Origin: Cherax quadricarinatus
Lineage: Eukaryota > Arthropoda > Malacostraca > Decapoda > Parastacidae
Length of the DNA: 64,000 nt
NCBI RefSeq assembly: GCF_038502225.1
Contig: NC_091298.1
Coordinates: forward strand, 45,306,957 to 45,370,956
Direction: 5' to 3'
The notes under the pieces are model-generated. The model did not search any database. It was not told the DNA's origin and saw nothing but the letters and a program-made list of their open reading frames with translations. A program made the position numbers and the translations under genes. Below are positions 21,571-33,616 of the stretch, piece after piece (within the stretch, counting starts at the first letter, position 1; the number at the start of each line of letters is the position of its first letter).

Positions 21571-24500
21571 ACACACACACTGTGTTGCTTCTGCACACAC
21601 ACTGTTGCTTCTGCACACACACACACTGTGTTGCTTCTGCACACACACACACTGTGTTGCTTCTGCACACACACACAGTGTTGCTTCTGCACACACACAC
21701 TGTGTTGCTTCTGCACACACACACACACTGTGTTGCTTCTGCACACACACACTGTGTTGCTTCTGCACACACACTGTGTTGCTTCTGCACACACACACTG
21801 TGTTGCTTCTGCACACACACACTGTGTTGCTTCTGCACACACACACAGTGTTGCTTCTGCACACACACAGTCTTGCTTCTGCGCAAACACACACTGGGTT
21901 GCTTCTGCACACACACACTGTGTTGCTTCTGCACACACACACAGTGTTGCTTCTGCACACACACAGTGTTGCTTCTGCACACACACACAATGTTGCTTCT
22001 GCACACATACTGTGTTGCTTCTGCACACATACTGTGTTGCTTCTGCACACACACACACACTGTGTTGCTTCTGCACACACACACTGTGTTGCTTCTGCAC
22101 ACACACACAGTGTTGCTTCTGCGCACACACACACAATGTTGCTTCTGCACACACACAGTGTTGCTTCTGCACACACAGTCTTGCTTCTGCGCACACACAC
22201 ACTGGGTTGCTTCTGCACACACACACACTGTGTTGCTTCTGCACACACACACACACTGTGTTGCTTCTGCACACACACACTGTGTTGCTTCTGCACACAC
22301 ACACTGTGTTGCTTCTGCACACACACTGTGTTGCTTCTGCACACACGCACTGTGTTGCTTCTGCACACACACACACAGTGTTGCTTCTGCACACACACGC
22401 ACTGTGTTGCTTCTGCACACACACACACAGTGTTGCTTCTGCACACACACACACAGTGTTGCTTCTTCACACACACACAGTGTTGCTTCTGCACACACAC
22501 ACTGTGTTGCTTCTGCACACACGCACTGTGTTGCTTCTGCACACACACACTGTGTTGCTTCTGCACACACACACTGTGTTGCTTCTGCACACACACACTG
22601 TGTTGCTTCTGCACACACACACTGTGTTGCTTCTGCACACACAGTGTTGCTTCTACACACACACACACAGTGTTGCTTCTGCACACACACACACACTGTG
22701 TTGCTTCTGCACACACACACTGTGTTGCTTCTGCACACACACACTGTGTTGCTTCTGCACACACACACACTGTGTTGCTTCTGCACACACACACAGTGTT
22801 GCTTCTGCACACACACACAGTGTTGCTTCTGCACACACACACTGTGTTGCTTCTGCACACACACACTCTGTTGCTTCTGCACACACACACTGTGTTGCTT
22901 CTGCACACACACACACAGTATTGCTTCTGCACACACACACACAGTGTTGCTTCTGCACACACACACAGTGTTGCTTCTGCACACACACACAGTGTTGCTT
23001 CTGCACACACACACTGTGTTGTTTCTGCACACACGCACTGTGTTGCTTCTGCACACACACACACAGTGTTGCTTCTGCACACACACACTGTGTTGCTTCT
23101 GCACACACAGTGTTGCTTCTGCACACACACACACACACACTGTGTTGCTTCTGCACACACACACACACACACACACACAGTGTTGCTTCTGCACACACAC
23201 ACACACACTGTGTTGCTTCTGCACACACACACACACAGTGTTGCTTCGCCACACACACACAGTGTTGCTTCTGCACACACACACAGTGTTGCTTCTGCAC
23301 ACACACACACAGTGTTGCTTCTGCACACACACACACACACACACTGTGTTGCTTCTGCACACACGCACTGTGTTGCTTCTGCACACACACACTGTGTTGC
23401 TTCTGCACACACACACTGTGTTGCTTCTGCACACACACACTGTGTTGCTTCTGCACACACACACTGTGTTGCTTCTGAACACACACACACTGTGTTGCTT
23501 CTGCACACACACACTGTGTTGCTTCTGCACACACACACAGTGTTGCTTCTGCACACACACAGTGTTGCTTCTGCACACACACACACACTGTGTTGCTTCT
23601 GCACACACACACACACACTGTGTTGCTTCTGCACACACACACTGTGTTGCTTCTGCACACACACACACACACACACTGTGTTGCTTCTGCACACACACTG
23701 TGTTGCTTCTGCACACACACTGTGTTGGTTCTGCACACACACACTGTGTTGCTTCTGCACACACAGTGTTGCTTCTGCACACACAGTGTTGCTTCTGCAC
23801 ACACACACTGTGTTGCTTCTGCACACACACACTGTGTTGCTTCTGCACACACACACAGTGTTGCTTCTGCACACACACAGTGTTGCTTCTGCACACACAC
23901 ACTGTGTTGCTTCTGCACACACACTGTGTTGCTTCTGCGCACACACACACTGTGTTGCTTCTGCACACACACACTGTGTTGCTTCTGCACACACACACTG
24001 TGTTGCTTCTGCACACACACACTGTGTTGCTTCTGCACACACACACTGTGTTGCTTCTGCACACACACAGTGTTGCTTCTGCACACACACACACAGTGTT
24101 GCTTCTGCACACACACACACACAGTGTTGCTTCTGCACACACACACACACTGTGTTGCTTCTGCACACACACACACACAGTGTTGCTTCTGCACACACAC
24201 ACACAGTGTTGCTTCTGCACACACACACACAGTGTTGCTTCTGCACACACACACACACAGTGTTGCTTCTGCACACACACACACACACACAGTGTTGCTT
24301 CTGCACACACACACACACACACACTGTGTTGCTTCTGCACACACGCACTGTGTTGCTTCTGCACACACACCCACACTGTTTTGCTTCTGCGCACACACCC
24401 ACACTGTGTTGCTTCTGCACACAGACACTGTGTTGCTTCTGCACACACACACTGTGTTGCTTCTGCACACACACAGTGTTGCTTCTGCACACACGCACTG

Positions 24501-26232
24501 TGTTGCTTCTGCACACACACACTGTGTTGCTTCTACACACACACACTGTGTTGCTTCTGCACACACACACTGTGTTGCTTCTGCACACACACACAGTGTT
24601 GCTTCTGCACACACGCACTGTGTTGCTTCTGCACACACACACTGTGTTGCTTCTGCACACACACACTGTGTTGCTTCTGCACACACACACTGTGTTGCTT
24701 CTGCACACACACACTGTGTTGCTTCTGCACACACACACTGTGTTGCTTCTGCACACACACACTGTGTTGCTTCTGCACACACGCACTGTGTTGCTTCTGC
24801 ACACACACACTGTGTTGCTTCTGCACACACGCACTGTGTTGCTTCTGCACACACACACTGTGTTGCTTCTGCACACACACACTGTGTTGCTTCTGCACAC
24901 ACACACTGTGTTGCTTCTGCACACACACACTGTGTTGCTTCTGCACACACACTGTGTTGCTTCTGCACACACACACTGTGTTGCTTCTGCACACACACAC
25001 TGTGTTGCTTCTGCACACACACACAGTGTTGCTTCTGCACACACGCACTGTGTTGCTTCTGCACACACGCACTGTGTTGCTTCTGCACACACGCACTGTG
25101 TTGCTTCTGCACACACGCACTGTGTTGCTTCTGCACACACACACTGTGTTGCTTCTACACACACACTGTGTAGCTTCTGCACACACACACAGTGTTGCTT
25201 CTGCACACAGTGTTGCTTCTGCACACACAGTGTTGCTTCTGCACACAGTGTTGCTTCTGCACACACAGTGTTGCTTCTGCACACAGTGTTGCTTCTGCAC
25301 ACAGTGTTGCTTCTGCACACAGTGTTGCTTCTGCACACAGTGTTGCTTCTGCACACACAGTGTTGCTTCTGCACACACAGTGTTGCTTCTGCACACACAG
25401 TGTTGCTTCTACACACACACAGTGTTGCTTCTACACACACACAGTGTTGCTTCTGCACACACACAGTGTTGCTTCTGCACACACACAGTGTTGCTTCTGC
25501 ACACACACAGTGTTGCTTCTGCACACACACAGTGTTGCTTCTGCACACACACAGTGTTGCTTCTGCACACACACAGTGTTGCTTCTGCACACACACAGTG
25601 TTGCTTCTGCACACACACAGTGATGCTTCTGCACACACACACTGTGTTGCTTCTGCACACACACGCTCTGTTGCTTCTGCACACACATGCTGTGTTGCTT
25701 CTGCACACACACGCTGTGTTGCTTCTGCACACACACGCTGTGTTGCTTCTGCACACACACACAGTGTTGCTTCTGCACACACACACTGTGTTGCTTCTGC
25801 ACACACACTGTGTTGCTTCTGCACACACACTGTTGCTTCTGCACACACACACACACACACACACACTGTGTTGCTTCTGCACACACACAGTGTTGCTTCT
25901 GCACACACAGTGTTGCTTCTGCACACACAGTGTTGCTTGTGCACACACACTGTGTTGCTTCTGCACACACATTGTGTTGCTTCTGCACACAAACACACTG
26001 TGTTGTTTCTGCACACTGTGTTGCTTCTGCACACACTGTGTTGCTTCTGCACACACTGTGTTGCTTCTGCACACACTGTGTTGCTTCTGCACACACTGTG
26101 TTGCTTCTGCACACACTGTGTTGCTTCTGCACACACTGTGTTGCTTCTGCGCACTGTGTTGCTTCTGCGCACTGTGTTGCTTCTGCGCACTGTGTTGCTT
26201 CTGAGCACTGTGTTGCTTCTGCACACGTGTTG
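21571..26232. repeat. satellite block 2: CA-expanded unit
   Basis: This continues block 1 on the other side of the Gypsy insertion. Units are GTTGCTTCTG(CA)n with CA tracts of 3 to about 13 dinucleotides. The longest tracts lie at about 23120-23180 and 24260-24325. CA tracts shorten steadily after 25190, down to single GCGCACTG units at 26150-26215. Long frames on both strands here are artefacts of the stop-poor repeat. Confidence 0.97.
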
Positions 26233-26269
26233 CTTCTACCTGGAGTTTACCTGGAGAGAGTTTCGGGGG

Positions 26270-29200
26270 TCAACGCCCCCGCGGCCCGGTCTGTGACCAG
26301 GCCTCCTGGTGGATCAGCGCCTGATCAACCAGGCTGTTGCTGCTGGCTGCACGCAAACCAACGTACGAGCCACAGCCCGGCTGATCAGGAACTGACTTTA
26401 GGTGCTTGTCCAGTGCCAGCTTGAAGACTGCCAGGGGTCTGTTGGTAATCCCCCTTATGTGTGCTGGGAGGCAGTTGAACAGTCTCGGGCCCCTGACACT
26501 TATTGTATGGTCTCTTAACGTGCTAGTGACACCCCTGCTTTTCATTGGGGGGATGGTGCATCGTCTGCCAAGTCTTTTGCTTTCGTAGTGAGTGATTTTC
26601 GTGTGCAAGTTCGGTACTAGTCCCTCTAGGATTTTCCAGGTGTATATAATCATGTATCTCTCCCTCCTGCGTTCCAGGGAATACAGGTTTAGAAACCTCA
26701 AGCGCTCCCAGTAATTGAGGTGTTTTATCTCCGTTATGCGCGCCGTGAAAGTTCTCTGTACATTTTCTAGGTCGGCAATTTCACCTGCCTTGAAAGGTGC
26801 TGTTAGAGTGCAGCAATATTCCAGCCTAGATAGAACAAGTGACCTGAAGAGTGTCATCATGGGCTTGGCCTCCCTAGTTTTGAAGGTTCTCATTATCCAT
26901 CCTGTCATTTTTCTAGCAGATGCGATTGATACAATGTTATGGTCCTTGAAGGTGAGATCCTCCGACATAATCACTCCCAGGTCTTTGACGTTGGTGTTTC
27001 GCTCTATTTTGTGGCCAGAATTTGTTTTGTACTCTGATGAAGATTTAATTTCCTCATGTTTACCATATCTGAGTAATTGGAATTTCTCATCGTTGAACTT
27101 CATATTGTTTTCTGCAGCCCACTGAAAGATTTGGTTGATGTCCGCCTGGAGCCTTGCAGTGTCTGCAATGGAAGACACTGTCATGCAGATTCGGGTGTCA
27201 TCTGCAAAGGAAGACACGATGCTGTGGCTGACATCCTTGTCTATGTCGGATATGAGGATGAGGAACAAGATGGGAGCTAGTACTGTGCCTTGTGGAACAG
27301 AGCTTTTCACCGTAGCTGCCTCGGACTTTACTCTGTTGACGACTACTCTCTGTGTTCTGTTAGTGAGGAAATTATAGATCCATCGACCGACTTTTCCTGT
27401 TATTCCTTTAGCGCGCATTTTGTGCGCTATTAGGCCATGGTCACACTTGTCGATGGCTTTTGCAAAGTCTGTATATATTACATCTGCATTCTTTTTGTCT
27501 TCTAGTGCATTTAGGACCTTGTCGTAGTGATCCAGTAGTTGAGACAGACAGGAGCGACCTGTTCTAAACCCATGTTGCCCTGGGTTGTGTAACTGATGGG
27601 TTTCTAGATGGGTGGTGATCTTGCTTCTTAGGACCCTTTCAAAGATTTTTATGATATGGGATGTTAGTGCTATTGGTCTGTAGTTCTTTGCTGTTGCTTT
27701 ACTGCCCCATTTGTGGAGTGGGGCTATGTCTGTTGTTTTTAGTAACTGAGGGACGACCCCCGTGTCCATGCTCCCTCTCCATAGGATGGAAAAGGCTCGT
27801 GATAGGGGCTTCTTGCAGTTCTTGATGAACACAGAGTTCCATGAGTCTGGCCCTGGGGCAGAGTGCATGGGCATGTCATTTATCGCCTGTTCGAAGTCAT
27901 TTGGCGTCAGGATAACATCGGATAGGCTTGTGTTAATCAAATTTTGTGGCTCTCTCATAAAAAATTCATTTTGATCTTCGACTCTCAGTCTGGTTAGCGG
28001 CTTGCTAAAAACTGAGTCATATTGGGACTTGAGTAGCTCACTCATTTCCTTGCTGTCATCTGTGTAGGACCCATCTTGTTTAAGTAGGGGCCCAATACTG
28101 GACGTTGTTCTCGATTTTGATTTGGCATAGGAGAAGAAATACTTTGGGTTTCTTTCGATTTCATTTATGGCTTTTAGTTCTTCCCGCGATTCCTGACTCC
28201 TAAAGGATTCTTTTAGCTTAAGTTCGATGCTTGCTATTTCTCTGACCAGTGTCTCCCTGCGCATTTCAGATATATTGACCTCTTTTAGCCGCTCTGTTAT
28301 TCTTTTCCGTCGCCTGTAAAGGGAGCGCCTGTCTCTTTCTATTTTACATCTACTCCTCCTTTTTCTTAGAGGAATAAGCCTTGTGCATACATCGAGTGCC
28401 ACCGAGTTAATCTGTTCTAGGCATAAGTTTGGGTCTGTGTTGCTTAGTATATCTTCCCAGCTTATATCGGTTAGGACTTGGTTTACTTGGTCCCACTTTA
28501 TGTTTTTGTTATTGAAGTTGAATTTGGTGAATGCTCCCTCGTGACTAGTCTCATTTTGTCGGTCTGGGGCTCCACGCATACATGTCTGAACCTCAATTAT
28601 GTTGTGATCTGAGTATATTGTTTTTGATATGGTGACATTTCTTATCAGATCATCATTGTTAGTGAAGATGAGGTCTAGTGTATTCTCCAGTCTAGTAGGC
28701 TCTATTATTTGCTGGTTTAAATTGAATTTTGTGCAGAGATTTAAAAGCTCGTGTGAGTGTGAGTTTTCATCAGAGCTGCCTCCTGGTGTTATTACTGCAA
28801 CAATATTATTTGCTATATTCCTCCATTTTAGGTGCCTTAAGTTGAAATCCCCCAGGAGCAAGATGTTGGGTGCAGGAGCTGGAAGATTTTCCAGACAGTG
28901 GTCAATTTTTAACAGCTGTTCCTGGAATTGCTGGGATGTTGCATCCGGAGGCTTGTAGACTACCACAATGACTAGGTTTTGGTTCTCGACCTTTACTGCT
29001 AAAACTTCCACTACGTCATTTGAGGCATTAAGCAGTTCTGTGCAAACAAGTGACTCTGCAATGTACAGGCCAACCCCCCCCTTTTGCCTGTTCACTCTGT
29101 CACATCTGTATAGGTTGTAACCTGGGATCCATATTTCGTTGTCCAAGTGATCCTTTATGTGGGTCTCAGTGAAAGCCGCGAACATTGCCTTTGCCTCTGC

Positions 29201-29377
29201 AAGCAGTCCACGGATGAAAGGTATTTTGTTGTTTGTTGCTGGCTTTAGACCCTGTATATTTGCAAAGAAGAATGTTATCGGACTGGTGGTATTGTTGGTA
29301 CTGGGGGGGGATTTTTTTTCCGGCATTAGTATCTGTATCTGTTGGTTTGGAGTGGAGGCCATCGACTGTGGTTCCAC
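26270..29377 (-). CDS. LINE copy A ORF2: endonuclease-reverse transcriptase, open
   Basis: An uninterrupted frame of 1035 codons. The N-terminal half is an apurinic-type endonuclease (FFFANIQGLKP, FTETHIKDH, LLGDFNLRHLKW, TIYSDHNIIEV in order), which nicks target DNA. The RT follows: NYRPIALTSHIIKIFERVL, FRTGRSCLSQLLDH, TDFAKAIDKCDHG, SVPQGTVLAPILF and the catalytic SFADDTRICM. The C-terminus has the LINE-typical segment NYWERLRFLNLYSLERRRER. It overlaps ORF1 by 52 nt (29326-29377) in another frame. Two conserved positions differ from copy B: HKWG for HKGG before RT block 1, and KAID for KAFD in motif A. The frame is open, but these changes may weaken the enzyme. The start ATG is chosen from the overlap with ORF1 and could be a few codons off. 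Confidence 0.9.
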   Translation of the reverse strand: MEPQSMASTPNQQIQILMPEKKSPPSTNNTTSPITFFFANIQGLKPATNNKIPFIRGLLAEAKAMFAAFTETHIKDHLDNEIWIPGYNLYRCDRVNRQKGGVGLYIAESLVCTELLNASNDVVEVLAVKVENQNLVIVVVYKPPDATSQQFQEQLLKIDHCLENLPAPAPNILLLGDFNLRHLKWRNIANNIVAVITPGGSSDENSHSHELLNLCTKFNLNQQIIEPTRLENTLDLIFTNNDDLIRNVTISKTIYSDHNIIEVQTCMRGAPDRQNETSHEGAFTKFNFNNKNIKWDQVNQVLTDISWEDILSNTDPNLCLEQINSVALDVCTRLIPLRKRRSRCKIERDRRSLYRRRKRITERLKEVNISEMRRETLVREIASIELKLKESFRSQESREELKAINEIERNPKYFFSYAKSKSRTTSSIGPLLKQDGSYTDDSKEMSELLKSQYDSVFSKPLTRLRVEDQNEFFMREPQNLINTSLSDVILTPNDFEQAINDMPMHSAPGPDSWNSVFIKNCKKPLSRAFSILWRGSMDTGVVPQLLKTTDIAPLHKWGSKATAKNYRPIALTSHIIKIFERVLRSKITTHLETHQLHNPGQHGFRTGRSCLSQLLDHYDKVLNALEDKKNADVIYTDFAKAIDKCDHGLIAHKMRAKGITGKVGRWIYNFLTNRTQRVVVNRVKSEAATVKSSVPQGTVLAPILFLILISDIDKDVSHSIVSSFADDTRICMTVSSIADTARLQADINQIFQWAAENNMKFNDEKFQLLRYGKHEEIKSSSEYKTNSGHKIERNTNVKDLGVIMSEDLTFKDHNIVSIASARKMTGWIMRTFKTREAKPMMTLFRSLVLSRLEYCCTLTAPFKAGEIADLENVQRTFTARITEIKHLNYWERLRFLNLYSLERRRERYMIIYTWKILEGLVPNLHTKITHYESKRLGRRCTIPPMKSRGVTSTLRDHTISVRGPRLFNCLPAHIRGITNRPLAVFKLALDKHLKSVPDQPGCGSYVGLRAASSNSLVDQALIHQEAWSQTGPRGR

Positions 29378-30292
29378 TCCAGGAATGACTGGATTTGGTG
29401 TACGATTTCTGCCATTTCCTGCCAGTTTTTTTTCCTTCCTGGCACTAAAAAACCTCTCCCTCTTGAGTGGCTGTGGCTACCCAGGTTTTCCCATGGCCTG
29501 GATGTTTTGTATCTTTTTGTCCCCTTTAGATGGTATGCCTGGCAATTTAAGTTATAGCACAGTCTTTCCTGTACTGAAGAGGTACACATTTCAGGGTGAA
29601 AAAGCTTACAGGAAGGGAGTTTGCATTTTCCTGTTGTCATATGGGCATGACATTTTCTAGGGTGGTCATAGTTGCATGTCCCATCTGTTTTTCCAGATTT
29701 CCCATGCCAGCAGATACCAAGTGCATAGTATGTGCACAGGCTTGGTTTCCGTTTGCCTTGGGTTTCTGTGACTGTATTCCCTGTTGGTGCATGTTTCCCT
29801 GTCTTATTCCTATCCTCCCTAGCACCAACAATGGAGCTCCCACCAGTTGTTTTTGGTAATTTATCCTCACTATTGCTATTGGAGTCCTCTTGTTTGCTAT
29901 TTCCTGCGGTATTTCTAGTTTGCAATATTGGTTTTATCTTATCTTTGACTACACTTGTTTCCCTACTATGGCTCCTGTCCTCTATGAGGTCATTTATATG
30001 TATTCCTTCCTGCGTATAATTCCCGACTACCTGGACAAAATCTCCAGCTTCACCATTACTGTCTCCCAGGACAGTATCTCCAGCTTCACCATTTCTGTCT
30101 CCCAGGACAGCACCTCCAGCTTCACCATTACTGTCTCCCAGGACAGCACTATCAGCCCCACATTTACTGACTACCAGGACATCACCTCCAGCCTTACAGT
30201 TTGTGACTACATGGCCAGTATCAAGGGCAGTACCATTCAGCCCAGACTTTTTATGTTCCCATCTGTTGTAGAAAGCTTTCAGGTTTTCTGCA
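29326..30292 (-). pseudogene. LINE copy A ORF1, N-terminus lost
   Basis: This matches residues ~77-395 of the ORF1 protein at 32429-33616, including the 12-residue repeats and the three CCCH fingers, but lacks the N-terminal PHD-like finger because the copy is 5'-truncated. The reading frame continues backwards into satellite up to 30810, but that part is not gene sequence. Confidence 0.88.
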
Positions 30293-31293
30293 CATACTGT
30301 GTTGCTTCTGCACACAGTGTTGCTTCTGCACACACACACTGTGTTGCTTCTGCACACACACACTGTGTTGCTTCTGCACACACACTGTGTTGCTTTGCAC
30401 ACACTGTTGCTTCTGCACACTGTGTTGCTTCTGCACACAGTGTTGCTTCTGCGCACACACACACTGTGTTGCTTCTGCACACACACAGTGTTGCTTCTGC
30501 ACACACACACAGTGTTGCTTCTGCACACACTGTGTTGCTTCTGCGCACACACACACTGTGTTGCTTCCGCACACACACACAGTGTTGCTTCTGCATACAC
30601 ACACTGTGTTGCTTCTGCACACACACACAGTGTTGCTTCTGCACACACACACTGTGTTGCTTCTGCACACACGCACTGTGTTGCTTCTGCACACACACAC
30701 TGTGTTGCTTCTGCACACACACAGTGTTGCTTCTGCACACAGTGTTGCTTCTGCACACACACTGTGTTGCTTCTGCACACACACACTGTGTTGCTTCTGC
30801 ACACACACACTGTGTTGCTTCTGCACGCAGTGTTGCTTCACACACACACTGTGTTGCTTCTGCACACACACACTGTGTTGCTTCTGCACACACACACTGT
30901 GTTGCTTCTGCACACACACACTGTGTTGCTTCTGCACACACACACTGTGTTGCTTCTGCACACACACACTGTGTTGCTTCTGCACACACACACTGTGTTG
31001 CTTCTGCACACACACACTGTGTTGCTTCTGCACACACACACAGTGTTGCTTCTGCACACACATTGTGTTGCTTCTGCACACAAACACACTGTGTTGTTTC
31101 TGCACACTGTGTTGCTTCTGCACACACTGTGTTGCTTCTGCACACACTGTGTTGCTTCTGCACACACTGTGTTGCTTCTGCACACACTGTGTTGCTTCTG
31201 CACACACTGTGTTGCTTCTGCACACACTCTGTTGCTTCTGCGCACTGTGTTGCTTCTGCGCACTGTGTTGCTTCTGCGCACTGTGTTGCTTCT
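30293..31293. repeat. satellite block 3, between the two LINE copies
   Basis: About 1 kb of GTTGCTTCTG(CA)n units in the same orientation as blocks 1 and 2. The segment 31060-31290 is nearly the same as 25965-26215, including an odd unit with CACACAAACACAC followed by one GTTGTTTCTG unit. The segment around 30450-30860 resembles 36970-37330, including the short unit GTTGCTTCACACAC. Confidence 0.95.
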
Positions 31294-32125
31294 GAGTCAA
31301 AAAAGGAGAATTAGTGTGCATTACCTAGCAGAGTTTACTGCCAGAGGGGAATCATAGGCCTGTTTTCCGTGTGAAAAAAATAATAATAATTGAACTTTGT
31401 GTCAGAGGAAAGAAAGTCTCCCTGAAAGCATTGAGTATACATAGTGTATAGTGTATACTACAGTGGCTCCCTAGTATATTGATGATAAAGGCTAAAGTGT
31501 CATTTGAAAACAGGTGAATTTGTAAATGAAGTGATAAGCCTATAGAGGCAGGTGCCAGAAGTCGCCAGAAACTTACTACAGGTCAGCTGTTTTTAATAAT
31601 CTTCCTGGCCTGCTAGTGTACTCGCATATAATCTAGTGATACCAGTGAATAGCAGAATACAGTGTTGTAGTAGCAACTAACCAGTATTATAATGGTACTT
31701 AGTGGAGTGGAGTGACTTTCATTAGTTTCTTTTTCTTGAAATACGAGACGTTACTGTGAATTTCATATAACCTGTAGTTACCAGCGGTCGCAATATACAC
31801 AACGAGAAGCAATTATTACTACAGAAAAAGCGTCCTTCCTCCAAAATTTGCACCAGTCAACTATAGTGATAATATAGCATTTATTGTGGTGGAGACGGAA
31901 AAAACAAAAATAGAAAAGCCAGATACAGCGATTGATAAACAAAGAGGTCGACTGTACGTCATTGTAGGAGCTGCCAGATATCACCGGCTCTTCAACACGC
32001 AAGTTATACTTTTGTATCAGTCAAATCACATATTACTCGGGTAGATAATTTCCAGTAGATCCTTCATGTGTTAGCTCAAATCACCGACCAGTATGTTTTA
32101 AATAAGTGACCCACTGATCAGAGCA

Positions 32126-32210
32126 GATCGACTGGTCCGAACCCTTGACTGGTCCGAACCCTTGACTGGTCCGAACCCTTGACTGGTCCGAACCCGGGAC
32201 TGGTTTCAAA
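32126..32210 (+). repeat. 17-bp tandem repeats in LINE 5' UTR
   Basis: Four to five copies of ACTGGTCCGAACCCTTG lie about 230-300 nt before ORF1. Tandem monomers in a 5' UTR can act as promoter elements in LINEs, but nothing else here proves that. Confidence 0.85.
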
Positions 32211-32428
32211 CAGTTTCGTTGGACAATAAAGCAGACTGTAAACGGATGGGTTTGTAGGCGCCCTTATAAACACAAACATTAAAAATCAGGAACGTGACGG
32301 TAAGCTGTCCAATATACAAATAGAGTTAGAAACAGAAATACAAATAGCTAGAGCTTCATTTAAGGTTATTAATATAATATTCAAGAGGTTGCTAGTAGAA
32401 TTGCAGTAAATCAACCATTCAAATCATT

Positions 32429-33616
32429 ATGAAGCTGTGTGTAGTCTGTGGTCAGTCAAACAAACGGGCTTCCACATGGATAAATTGTCATTTTTGTGGA
32501 AATTGGTGTCACGCTCCTTGTGCAGATATTCCAGAACTAGCTACAAGCAGTATTAAAACAGAGAAGTGTTTTTGGGTATGCCCAAATGAGGAAAATCTGT
32601 GGACTAAAATCACAAGGGTATTAAAAGAGGATAACATCAAAGCTGCTTTCATAGAAAACCTGGAAGCTTTTTACAACAGATGGGAACATAAAAAGTCTGG
32701 GCTGAATGGTACTGCCCTTGATACTGGCCATGTAGTCACAAACTGTAAGGCTGGAGGTGATGTCCTGGTAGTCAGTAAATGTGGGGCTGATAGTGCTGTC
32801 CTGGGAGACAGTAATGGTGAAGCTGGAGGTGCTGTCCTGGGAGACAGAAATGGTGAAGCTGGAGATACTGTCCTGGGAGACAGTAATGGTGAAGCTGGAG
32901 ATTTTGTCCAGGTAGTCGGGAATTATACGCAGGAAGGAATACATATAAATGACCTCATAGAGGACAGGAGCCATAGTAGGGAAACAAGTGTAGTCAAAGA
33001 TAAGATAAAACCAATATTGCAAACTAGAAATACCGCAGGAAATAGCAAACAAGAGGACTCCAATAGCAATAGTGAGGATAAATTACCAAAAACAACTGGT
33101 GGGAGCTCCATTGTTGGTGCTAGGGAGGATAGGAATAAGACAGGGAAACATGCACCAACAGGGAATACAGTCACAGAAACCCAAGGCAAACGGAAACCAA
33201 GCCTGTGCACATACTATGCACTTGGTATCTGCTGGCATGGGAAATCTGGAAAAACAGATGGGACATGCAACTATGACCACCCTAGAAAATGTCATGCCCA
33301 TATGACAACAGGAAAATGCAAACTCCCTTCCTGTAAGCTTTTTCACCCTGAAATGTGTACCTCTTCAGTACAGGAAAGACTGTGCTATAACTTAAATTGC
33401 CAGGCATACCATCTAAAGGGGACAAAAAGATACAAAACATCCAGGCCATGGGAAAACCTGGGTAGCCACAGCCACTCAAGAGGGAGAGGTTTTTTAGTGC
33501 CAGGAAGGAAAAAAAACTGGCAGGAAATGGCAGAAATCGTACACCAAATCCAGTCATTCCTGGAGTGGAACCACAGTCGATGGCCTCCACTCCAAACCAA
33601 CAGATACAGATACTAA
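32429..33616 (+). CDS. LINE copy B ORF1: PHD-like finger plus three CCCH fingers
   Basis: An intact 395-codon frame. Residues 4-51 form a PHD-like zinc finger with a C4HC3 pattern (Cys4, 7, 20, 23, His28, Cys31, 47, 51). Residues 120-160 hold about three 12-residue repeats built on VLGDSNGEAG, from a 36-bp tandem repeat (32795-32900). Residues 260-328 carry three CCCH fingers: C260-C268-C280-H284; C288-C297-C302-H306; C310-C319-C324-H328. The last two are CX8CX4CX3H. CCCH fingers often bind single-stranded RNA, so a role in packaging the element RNA is likely. PHD-type fingers are known in ORF1 of some CR1-group LINEs. The ATG at 32429 is the first in frame and is followed at once by the finger cysteines. 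The end overlaps ORF2 by 52 nt. Confidence 0.88.
   Translation: MKLCVVCGQSNKRASTWINCHFCGNWCHAPCADIPELATSSIKTEKCFWVCPNEENLWTKITRVLKEDNIKAAFIENLEAFYNRWEHKKSGLNGTALDTGHVVTNCKAGGDVLVVSKCGADSAVLGDSNGEAGGAVLGDRNGEAGDTVLGDSNGEAGDFVQVVGNYTQEGIHINDLIEDRSHSRETSVVKDKIKPILQTRNTAGNSKQEDSNSNSEDKLPKTTGGSSIVGAREDRNKTGKHAPTGNTVTETQGKRKPSLCTYYALGICWHGKSGKTDGTCNYDHPRKCHAHMTTGKCKLPSCKLFHPEMCTSSVQERLCYNLNCQAYHLKGTKRYKTSRPWENLGSHSHSRGRGFLVPGRKKNWQEMAEIVHQIQSFLEWNHSRWPPLQTNRYRY

Larger units (their letters stand above)
26233..30292 (-). mobile_element. CR1/jockey-like LINE copy A, 5'-truncated
   Basis: A minus-strand copy of the element at 31294-36712. It keeps the 3' end (tail near CTCTCCAGGTAAACTCCAGG), the entire ORF2 and the last ~320 codons of ORF1, then stops abruptly at 30292 inside satellite. 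The matching position in copy B is about 32654. The 5' junction falls on TTCTG, a word present in both the element and the satellite unit, as expected for truncated reverse transcription joined by microhomology. Copy A ORF2 differs from copy B by only about ten residues. Confidence 0.92.

Noticed and set aside
17219..21575. 5-bp target-site duplication ACACA around the Gypsy element as proof of the boundaries
   Set aside because: The flanks are CA repeats, so the match is expected by chance. Boundaries rest on the LTRs themselves.
21514..26296. Long frames of up to about 1580 codons on both strands
   Set aside because: Same cause: CA-expanded satellite lacks stop codons. The frames also run across the LTR/LINE boundaries, which no real gene would do.
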